NCBI GenBank assembly: GCA_001630475.1
Contig: KV419416.1
Location: 196,477-260,476 of the forward strand
Reading direction: 5' to 3'
Length of the DNA: 64,000 nucleotides
Origin: Sistotremastrum niveocremeum HHB9708
Lineage: Eukaryota > Basidiomycota > Agaricomycetes > Sistotremastrales > Sistotremastraceae
Of this stretch, positions 11,216-19,570 are shown piece after piece. A program made the translations under genes and the position numbers. Each line of letters begins with the position of its first letter. Position 1 is the first letter of the stretch. Below the pieces are notes generated by a model, which saw only the letters and a list, made by a program, of their open reading frames with translations, made no database searches and was not told where the DNA came from.

Positions 11216-12146
11216 ATGTCTGATACTCGTGAAGACTCTGTCTACCTCGCCAAGCTCGCTGAGCAGGCCGAACGCTATGAGGGCGAGTTTTTCCTTTATG
11301 TTTTACACCCGAGGTCTAACCTTTTACTACAGAGATGGTCGAAAACATGAAGCGCGTCGCGTCTTCCGACCAAGAACTCACCGTCGAAGAGCGCAACCTG
11401 TTGTCCGTCGCGTACAAGAACGTCATTGGAGCGCGTCGCGCGTCTTGGAGAATCGTGTCGTCGATTGAGCAGAAGGAGGAGTCGAAGGGCAATGAGCAGC
11501 AAGTTTCTATGATCAAGGGTTACAGAGAAAAGATCGAGAGCGAGCTCGCAAAGATCTGCGAGGATATTTTGGAGGTGCTCGACAAGCACCTTATCCCTTC
11601 CGCTGCTTCCGGCGAAAGCAAAGTCTTCTACCACAAGATGTACGTCGAGTCCCTTCTCTATATGCGTACTCATTCTAATCCTTTCAATAAGGATGGGCGA
11701 CTATCACCGCTACCTCGCCGAGTTCGCCACCGGCGACAAGCGCAAGGACAGCGCCGACAAGTCACTCGAGGCTTACAAGGCTGCTTCCGATGTCGCTGTC
11801 ACCGAACTCCCTCCCACTCACCCCATCCGTCTCGGTCTCGCCCTCAACTTCTCAGTGTTCTACTACGAGATCTTGAACAGCCCCGACAGAGCCTGCCACC
11901 TCGCCAAGCAGGCCTTTGATGATGCCATTGCCGAACTCGACACCCTGAGCGAGGAGAGCTACAAAGACTCGACTCTGATCATGCAGCTGTTGAGAGATAA
12001 CTTGACTCTCTGGACCAGTGATATGCAAGACTCTGGTAATTAACTCTCGCTGATGGTTTGTATGGCTTTCTGATCTGATTTGTATTTCAGCTGACAAGCC
12101 CGCCGACAAGGAGGACACTGATGCTCCTGCAGAGGAAGCCGCATAA
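11216..12146 (+). CDS. 14-3-3 phosphoprotein-binding adaptor
   Basis: Dimeric cytosolic adaptor that binds phosphoserine/threonine peptides in signalling, cell cycle and metabolism. The start [20 protein letters not shown] is canonical. The signatures [20 protein letters not shown] (14-3-3 motif 1), [16 protein letters not shown]...[26 protein letters not shown] and [18 protein letters not shown] (motif 2) are all present. The phosphate-binding Lys, Arg, Arg and Tyr positions are retained. The tail [17 protein letters not shown] is acidic as usual. The first coding intron (11283-11332) starts with GC (G|GCGAGT...CTACAG). Only this donor yields the invariant RYEEMVENMK. Other introns are at about 11638-11690 and 12038-12090. 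Fungi usually carry two such genes and no other copy is in this window. Confidence 0.97.
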
Positions 12147-12601
12147 GCTATTGTTGTCGTTTGAAGTTCGACATATCTTATGTTCTCGTCTAGTCCGCTG
12201 TTGCTTTCCCTCTTTCACACCAGAGTGCGTTGAACGGGGGAAGCTCGCTCTTGATCTTTTTCTTTCTCTCTTTCTCTTCTTTTTTCTTCTCGGGAGTGTA
12301 TTCTCGCTCTCATACATCCCTTGCTCGTCGATAAGTGCCAATCTAAAAATGAAGTGGATGCCTGCCGTCGTCATGAATGTGTGAAATTAGAGACTGAAAC
12401 GAGTCTTCGTCGACTGGTGATGCGTTTCGAGTTGTTCGGCAGCAAACGTCGGAAACGGGAAGTGCTCGTCGTCACTGGTCTACAACGTCATTGGTCTATT
12501 TTGGGATACACCTCCAATGACGACGATGAAACCCCTCGCAATATCGACGAAGCATACAAAAGGCACAGCACGACGAGATTTAGATCAAATTTTTACCTCT
12601 C
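12147..12601. other. 3' region of 14-3-3 and upstream of the PLD-like gene
   Basis: Contains a long pyrimidine tract at about 12249-12293 (TCTTTTTCTTTCTCTC...), probably part of the 14-3-3 3' untranslated region or the next promoter. No coding feature supported. Confidence 0.4.
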
Positions 12602-15257
12602 ATGCCTTCAGACCACGTTATCCAGCTGTGCACCTCAGACGAGTCTGTTACACGCGCTCTTGCTGCTGCACCTCAAGAGTCTGTTAAGAAGATCGTTGGC
12701 CAACTCTTCAAAGGTGTGAAACACGAAAGTGGTTCCACGAACAAGAAGCGCACTCAGGACAGCCAGCCAACTCATACGCAGGAGGACTTGGATAGGGCTG
12801 CAAAATGTGGCAGATTCCCGTCCAGACCAAGTGATTTGTTCTTGAAGGTTCGTGTTCAGATTTGATGTGTGGATGATGATTCACCCTTTGGATGTCTTAG
12901 ATGTACAGTGATGTTCTCGAGCTCTTGGAGAAAGATCCCATGGTCGGACTCGTCTCTCCTTCGCTGCTAGGCGGTGCTGGCGTTGTTCCTTTGACCGTTG
13001 TCTCTGTGTATGTCGTCGTCTCGATTTTTGATCGATTCTATCTGACCAATTGCATAGAATTCCGGATATAATGCGCCATTATGCAGATCTCATCGTTCGA
13101 GCCGAGAAAGAAGTGTTCCTTGCTACCAACTACTGGGAACCATCGCACTCTGCGTCGATCGTTGCTGATTCTCTTCGAGAACTCTCGAAAAGAGTTGGGC
13201 AGAGACAAGGAGAGAAAGTCGTCGTGAAGGTACGTCGTTTGAAATCCAACGAATTCCAAGTTCTCAACCTGCGTTCAGTTGATGTACGATCGTGGAACTC
13301 CTAGTCAGGCGATCAACAATCACGCAGTCGTGAAACCCGACGCATGGAGCAAAGTCGGTCTGCCGACAGAAGACGAGATTCCGAACATCGACTTTGAAGT
13401 TGTCAACTATCACCGTCCTCTCCTTGGAACCTTCCACGCGAAGTATATGGTTGTCGACAGGAAGGTTGCTTGCCTGAACAGCAATAATATCCAAGATCGT
13501 CCGAATGTCGAGATGATGGTCCATGTCGAAGGACCTATTGTGGACTCCTTCTATGATATGGCACTCCTCTCATGGAGCAACGCTATGCACCCACCCCTTC
13601 CTCTTCTCAATCAACCACGAGCTGAGATCTCCAACTTCAAATTCAACAAGGACAATGAACACTTGCAGTGTACGTCTCTCCTGCGCGGAATAACTCGTAC
13701 CATGCTCAAAGCCTATTCAATAGATATCGACGAACAAGGTTCCGGAGAAGCTTCTCGTCGATTTTTGCAGAAGCAACACGAGGGTATCGACCAAGCAGAA
13801 GCCCAAGAAGGTGCTCAGAGAGCTCCAGGTGGCGGCCGTATCAAGAACTTCGCACGAATGGCAACCAACCAGCATGATGCATCTGGCGGAGCTATCGGCC
13901 AGGATGATGCTCTGAAAGAACATCCGAATATGATGGTCCCTTCTAACAGCACTGATGGACAAAACGGTCCAGTAAATGCGACGAATGCCTCGGAACCTCA
14001 GGGCGATGCCGCTTCCGCCCAATCTACTGGCGGCTCACAGGTCGATGATCAATCCAATTCGCTGCCGGATGGCGACCCTGTGGCTACTAAGACGAACGCT
14101 AAGCCAGATGTCGACGACAACGCGGAAGCCGATAATGTCAAGAACGAGATCGTGGCTGGCGGAAAGGCAAAGTCGAATCGTGCCGCCGGCATCGCTGCGC
14201 ACTTGAACGCTGGAAATCAAGACACCGAAGCTACGGCAGAAGATTCAGATTCTCTGGATGATTTCAAGCCGCATATAATGCACCAGGCTCACGATATGGT
14301 TCCGATGGCTATGGTAAACCGACATCCGCGAGGCAGTGAGTGGATTTACGTTTGAGTTGTCAAACTTTATTGATGTTTGACTAGCTCCCGGACATTCCGA
14401 TGGCCACGATGTTCCTCAGAACGTTGCTTTCCTCGCAGGGTTCAAATATGCTCAGAAGAGCGTGTTTATGTATGTGTTCTTCGTGATCGTGTAGCGTTCG
14501 CTGATCTTGATCGATTTAGTCAAACGCCGACCTTCAATGCTTCTCCGGTTGTCCCTGCCACGCTAGATGCATGTCGTCGCGGTATCGAAGTTACTCTATA
14601 TCTGGATCTCGGTCAGTTTCAACCCTTCTTCCTGGCATAATAATATGCTAACTTCGGTCACAGGCTTCAATGATCAGGGAGAGATGATCCCCTTCCAGGG
14701 TGGTACGAACGAAGAAGTGGTCAACAAGATGTACAAGACCCTTAATGAAGAGGGCAAGCAAGACAATCTGAAAGTGTACTGGTATACCGGCAAGGATCAA
14801 GTCAAGCCCCTGAACGCTGCTGCGAAGAAACGTAATTGTCATGGTACGTCTTCATGCATGTTCCGGACCGTATGAAAACTAACGTATGTAACAGTCAAGT
14901 TCATGTCGATCGATGACTCCGTCGCTATTCTGGGTAATGGCAATCAGGGTAACTATCTCGCACTTCGGAACGGACACCATCTGATAATGACGATGCTTAG
15001 ATACCCAATCTTGGTTCCATTCTCAAGAAATCAATCTCATGATCGACTCCAAGGACCTTGTCGCTGAGTGGCATCGGGGCATCAACGCTAATCAGAATAC
15101 ATCCGTATACGGCTTGGTGGATAATAAGGACGGCATCTGGAGAGACAAAGATGGCACTGCTATTGAAGCTTCGGGCACCAAGAATGTCGGTCCGCTCGGA
15201 AGACTGAAGGGTCTTGGTGGGGCTGTCGCTCGTGTAAGAGGTACTGGAGGTTTCTGA
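12602..15257 (+). CDS. Phospholipase D-like protein with two HKD motifs
   Basis: Member of the phospholipase D/phosphatidyltransferase superfamily, with both active-site HKD copies. HAKYMVVDRKVACLNSNNIQ (HxKx4D) lies in the exon at 13279-14355. HVKFMSIDDSVAILGNGNQ lies near 14900-14960. The start at 12602 (MPSDHVIQLCTSDESVTRAL) is in good context. Between the halves sits a long polar, low-complexity insert rich in Asp, Asn and Ala (about 13850-14230), which should be disordered. The motif surroundings (RPNVEMMVHVEGP and DTQSWFHSQEINLMIDS) match fungal PLD-like proteins often annotated as cardiolipin synthase-like. No transmembrane segment or PX/PH domain is evident, so it is not the classical fungal Spo14. 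Substrate unknown. Both catalytic motifs are intact, so activity is expected. Confidence 0.88.
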
Positions 15258-15453
15258 GTGTGAGACTATGCTACGGTCGACGCCAATCTGTACTTGTATA
15301 CCCCTTGGACCTTTTCGATATCACACACGTCTCTCCCTTTAGGATGACCGATTTGCTATTACTGTACTGTATTGGATAACATAAGCTACCTTGTGGACTA
15401 CCAAAGTCAAAGTGGAAAATGACAATTGTTCCTCTGACAATGCACCGACACTA
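15258..15453. other. Short convergent intergenic spacer
   Basis: Only 196 bases separate the stop codons of two convergent genes that both belong to phospholipase D-type activities (HKD and zinc-dependent). The two 3' untranslated regions very likely overlap. Confidence 0.6.
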
Positions 15454-17007
15454 TCAAACATCTACTTCCGCAGTCTCGCCAATATCAATCACTCCAAACC
15501 CTCCTTCCTCCGCCCAATCTCCGATATTTAGCTTCTCCCTCTCACTAGTCAACTCGACGATAGGCTCGAAAGCTTCTACATCAGACCCGGCAAAAGTGGC
15601 AAAGTGCATAGCAAGCGAATGCTGCGATTTGAGATCCTGGTGGATGAGAAGCGCTTGTGCGGGTGTTGCGTGAACAGCGGATGTCAATCCGTGATCCGTT
15701 AACTGATCGGCTGGTTTAGAAGGCTGATGATGAGAACTGCTATGAAGGGACATACTCGCAGACCCATGCGGGCTATGAATGAGAGTGTTCCGCCACGCCA
15801 TATGGGGAGCATCGATATGTTGAAAGGGCCATATTTCTCGCCAATCTCTGTTAACGATGTGAGTCACACAATGGCGAATTGCCAAGATGAAGACCACATT
15901 ACCTTTGAAAACGGGACAAGGGCCAGTTGAAGTCATGTATCCCGTGTCACTACGCCACGGATGATGCCTCAACACATGGCCATAATGAAGACAACATAGA
16001 AGGGCTTACCCAGCGTGATATACGGATACTCTACGCGTAGGTAGATTAGGAGAATGAATGACTTGCTCGACTACCCAACTGGCCCACAGTGTGGTTCGAC
16101 GATCATTGACGCCGCGGCCTATCCTCTCGATTAATATATGGATTGGAGATAAAATCTACTCACTTACCGCTTTGGTGCTGCGCGGGGGTGCATATGAATC
16201 GAACTTTCGATGAAGGAGAGGATGGTTTGGAATCGGGAATGCGAAGAGTTACATCTTGCCACCAGTCAAGTTCTGTGATACGGTCGGTCGGAATACCGCT
16301 CGACTTGAACCAGGTTTTATTGCCTGAAGACCAAACCATCAGTTAAGTGAGCGAGTGATCTCAAGTAAACGAACCTAAAGGAACAATGAAATGGACGTTC
16401 GAGCCACGGAGTTTGTGGATGGATTGAATGGTGGGGAGGTCGAGGTGATCATAGCTGAGTGATTGTCCATGACAGCTCTAACAAGTCCATCAAATAAATC
16501 ACTCACTGATTGTGACTGGTCACTACAAAATGAAATTCTGGCAGGTCTTCCAACTTGCAAGGGGGAGGTAACCTTCTCCGGGGACCTGTCCATTGGGAAG
16601 GACCTGCACGATCCGAAAAGATTGGATCATAGAGGATCCGTATAGTGGTTTCTTTGGGAGATGCCCTTGGTAATTCGACCAAGAAACTCTAGATGCAGCA
16701 TTAAGAATCCGGCCATACGAAAGAGAACGTGACGACGAACAGCATGTCCCAACCAAGTTGCTTTGACTGCATCGCTTCGCTCACTCCCAAACGTAGGTTT
16801 GACGACCTCTACCGGTTTATGAGAATGCTGTGCGAATTCCTTTGCCCATTCGAAAGGAAGTCCAGGCCAGCCCGGTGCTGTAGGTAGCTGCCAGTTTGAG
16901 AACGAAGTCTCTTCGGGCTCTTCCCAAGGGTTCCGAAATAGAGTCGCCGAAGAATTTGCATGATGAGATGGTCGTTCAGATATGGAGGTTTTAGAATCAG
17001 TAGACAT
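15454..17007 (-). CDS. NAPE-PLD-like zinc metallohydrolase (Fmp30 family)
   Basis: Metallo-beta-lactamase-fold phospholipase that, in known family members, cuts N-acylphosphatidylethanolamine to N-acylethanolamine. Yeast Fmp30 is mitochondrial. Start at 17007 (MSTDSKTSISERPSHHANSS). Ordered motifs: VKATWLGHASFLVELPR, IRILYDPIFSDRAGPSQWTG, RRLPPPCKLEDLPEFHFVV, the zinc site TSHNHYDHLD (HxHxDH), NKTWFKSSGIP, FICTPAQHQSGR, VYHAGDTGY (metal Asp) and the final MHFATF (metal His). The exon at about 15850 encodes MLPIWRGGTLSFIARMG, then the frame must change before LTDHGLTSAVHATPAQALL. The candidates are a 32-base intron (CGA|GTATGT...CATCAG) or a 53-base one from the upstream GTCTGC. I cannot decide. 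All metal ligands are present, so it looks functional. Confidence 0.86.
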
Positions 17008-17178
17008 GAGCGGCGTGGCTCTGTTCAGTTGCCTTTAGTATCCTCATCGTGGCTCTTTTGCCTAAGTTGACATCATACGTCATTAGCATTGGATAACAAG
17101 TCCTAACATTCCGAAGTAAACTAAAGCGAATAATTTAAAACAATTAACATGATGTGAAAGCGTGTCGAATGTGCAGTG

Positions 17179-18201
17179 CTAGTAGGGCTTGAATCGCCTC
17201 TGTTCCCGTAATTTTGTGACTTTGGCCTGATCTGCTTCCCAATCTTTCTTCAGTTTGATGAGCCCTGAAGTCAAGTGATTAGCGGCATACAACACTCGAC
17301 GAAAGGGTAACGCACCAGCTCTCCTCTTTTCGTTGTGCTGGAAGGCATAGAACATCTCTTTCTCCTTGGGTTTCTTCTTCTTCTTCGAATCCGTCGCGCC
17401 CGAGCTCTGGAATTTCTTGCTCGCCACTCCGACACCACCGCCGAGGGTCTTGCCATATGCACCCCCACGAGTGACAAGCGTGAACCCATCTTCATCAACA
17501 ATAGCTTCTCCCTTGTGATATTGTGATTTCTGTTTCCGCTTAGCAACTTCATAATCAAATAGCTCAATCGAGCTATCAGCATGCAGTCGCACGGCATCGA
17601 GTGATGGTCGTCGCGAGTCATGAAGCGCCGTGTAATGAGCCAAGCCTCTAGGCTCGGAAGAAGATGGCCATACACGTGGACTTTCTGGGTTGATGGAAGA
17701 GAGGGCTCTTTTGACAGCCGAGTCGTCGAGGTATACGACGTAGGCTGATTTCCCTGTCGGACGAAGACGACGTAGAGGCGCTGATGGCAGTGGTGTGACT
17801 ATGGGTGGTTTTTCCTTTTTCCCTCGAGGCTTTGATCTGCGCTTGCCACTGTTACCAGCTTGATTGGGCTGTGCGTCGCCATCTTCGCCATTAAGTATGG
17901 TAGCATCCTCTGCGTCTCCTGCACCTTCCTCATCGGATTCCGACTCGGACGATTCGTCGGGTTGATTGTCATCTTGTGGATGATCAGAGTTGAATGCGAC
18001 TTTTTCAATGTTGCCATGTGGGTTGAAGAACAGACGCAGTTCTCTGTCCGTCGCGTCGGGCGGGACGTTGACCACGAATAAAGTGCGGTTGCTGGGATAC
18101 TGGCTGCGTCCTTTGCTATCGCGGTGTTCGGTCACATAGAGGTAGTGAACAATGGACCCTCCATAGGACACAGGAAGTGTTGTGAAGCCAGATGAACTCA
18201 T
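17179..18201 (-). CDS. RRP7: Ribosomal RNA processing protein 7
   Basis: Nucleolar protein of the UtpC/90S pre-ribosome, needed for early cleavages that make 18S rRNA and the 40S subunit. Start at 18201 (MSSSGFTTLPVSYGGSIVHY). An RRM-like domain follows, with TLFVVNVPPDATDRELRLFF and SAYVVYLDDSAVKRAL. It is split by a long acidic/basic insert (SSESESDEEGAGDAED, then KRRSKPRGKKEK). The Rrp7 C-terminal signature is clear: EKEMFYAFQHNEKRR, GLIKLKKDWEADQAKV and LREQRRFKPY. A 51-base intron (about 17264-17314, GTGCGTTACC...GACTTCAG) lies between RRA and GLIKL. It contains no stop and is a multiple of three, so unspliced mRNA would give a protein with 17 extra residues. An upstream open extension to 18435 lacks conservation and is probably leader. 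Confidence 0.9.
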   Translation of the reverse strand: MSSSGFTTLPVSYGGSIVHYLYVTEHRDSKGRSQYPSNRTLFVVNVPPDATDRELRLFFNPHGNIEKVAFNSDHPQDDNQPDESSESESDEEGAGDAEDATILNGEDGDAQPNQAGNSGKRRSKPRGKKEKPPIVTPLPSAPLRRLRPTGKSAYVVYLDDSAVKRALSSINPESPRVWPSSSEPRGLAHYTALHDSRRPSLDAVRLHADSSIELFDYEVAKRKQKSQYHKGEAIVDEDGFTLVTRGGAYGKTLGGGVGVASKKFQSSGATDSKKKKKPKEKEMFYAFQHNEKRRAGALPFRRVLYAANHLTSGLIKLKKDWEADQAKVTKLREQRRFKPY

Positions 18202-18685
18202 CGACAGAAAAAGATGAGTCTGATTACGTAACGGTTCGGTGGTTCTTTCAAGATCAAGCCTCTGTTCTTGCAACCGACTCAATTTCTGGCTTTGAGTCGC
18301 AACACTGCTACCTTCTTGCTGATCTGCGATACGCTCTTTTTGAATAGGATCTGATTGACCTCTGGATTGGACAAATGCCTCCTGATAACACTTACTCTGA
18401 TGTCGACATTTCTTCCGATAGCGTCGTTGCAACACTGATGGTTCCCAACTCGGTGTGGCCTCACCTCAATGATCTGCGGGAATAGCAAACCCTTGTTGTC
18501 CTCGTGCTAGTATAAGATGACAAGCTGCTCTTCTCAAATCGGTAGCATACGCTCTTGGCCGGTCCAACACACATTCATTCCGTCAGTCCTTCAGTGAGTC
18601 GGGTCCTTGTAACATGAATATCTGGATTGACCAGGCATTAGAATCTTCTCATTTTCCTTTACTATTTCTGTATCAGTAGTCCAAC
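18202..18685. promoter_or_regulatory. Divergent promoter region of RRP7 and a secreted-protein gene
   Basis: About 480 bases between two start codons pointing apart. I see no strong TATA box for RRP7. AT-rich TTTCCTTTACTATTTCTG sits just before the secreted-protein start. An open minus-strand frame over 18202-18435 lacks family resemblance. Confidence 0.4.
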
Positions 18686-19570
18686 ATGCATATTTCCTTG
18701 TCAACTTCAACCTTTACCCTCGTCCTTCTTTTCTCGTCAGCTCTGGCGGCTCCTGCTTCACTTGTCCAGGAACGAGGCATCCTTGATGATATCAAGAATG
18801 CCGCGCACAACCTCGAGAATGCCACACTCAGCGGCGTCGTCAATACGCTAAAGCAGAGCATCGAGAACCCTGCGTTAACTGAAGGTTAGCTGAACGTGCC
18901 TATACTTCCACAAAGCTAACCTTTTGTCGATCAGCACGTCTTGAAGTCATCAAAGGCATCTCTCAGACCACCGTCAGTATCAGAAGGTCTGCTTGTTTAA
19001 TGAGTAACTCACCTTCCGCAACAGAGCGCTTTGACTGCAATAACCGCTCAAGCCAATTCGACCGACAACCTCGCAGTCGCGTCCATCTCAAAGCAAGCCC
19101 AGCAAGGCGTGAACAACGCCCAACAAGGCATCGATAATATTGGACAAGCTCTTATTTCGGGTAACACTCCTTCGAAAACCGAGTACGTAACCCCCTCATC
19201 CCAATATTCGGCAAGCTAATATTTATGTGCCTGCCTTTCTAGTCAAAAGAACGTCGCTCAGGGAATCAAGACCGCCCAGGACGGCGTCGCCTGCATGCCT
19301 TCCGCCATTACGAAACCCGACGAAACATTGAATCAAAAAATTGCCGCCGGGCAAACAGCCATTGGTCTTCTTCGCGCGGGCGGCGAGGGTGTCTTGTCTG
19401 CTTCCGTATGTTCTTGTTCTCTTTGAGGCTTAGCGAGAATCTAAGAAACTAAACTAAACCGCTTGTAGAACCTCTCGTTTGGAGATCTAGGCCTTCCCGA
19501 CGATTTTGATTCTGAGCAGCCTGATTGTTCATCATTCTCGTCATCTGGAGATGATACCAGCTCCACTTAA
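18686..19570 (+). CDS. Small secreted protein, unknown family
   Basis: Predicted secreted protein of roughly 200 residues. A signal peptide (MHISLSTSTFTLVLLFSSAL, cleavage after ALA-AP) is followed by helical, Ala/Gln/Asn-rich sequence: ILDDIKNAAHNLENATLSGV, ISKQAQQGVNNAQQGIDNIG and QGIKTAQDGVACMPSAI. It ends in an acidic tail, SEQPDCSSFSSSGDDTSST. Introns are at about 18883-18935, 18974-19024, 19180-19242 and 19405-19468, each frame-exact, with the stop at 19568-19570. The repeated QQGxxNxxQGI pattern suggests an amphipathic helical bundle. Few cysteines are present. I do not recognise the family. Agaricomycetes carry many such small secreted proteins and this one shares a divergent promoter with RRP7. 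Confidence 0.75.

Noticed and set aside
18202-18435. Longer N-terminus for RRP7
   Set aside because: The frame is open upstream of 18201, but the sequence is low in conservation and the family begins near MSSSGFTTLP.
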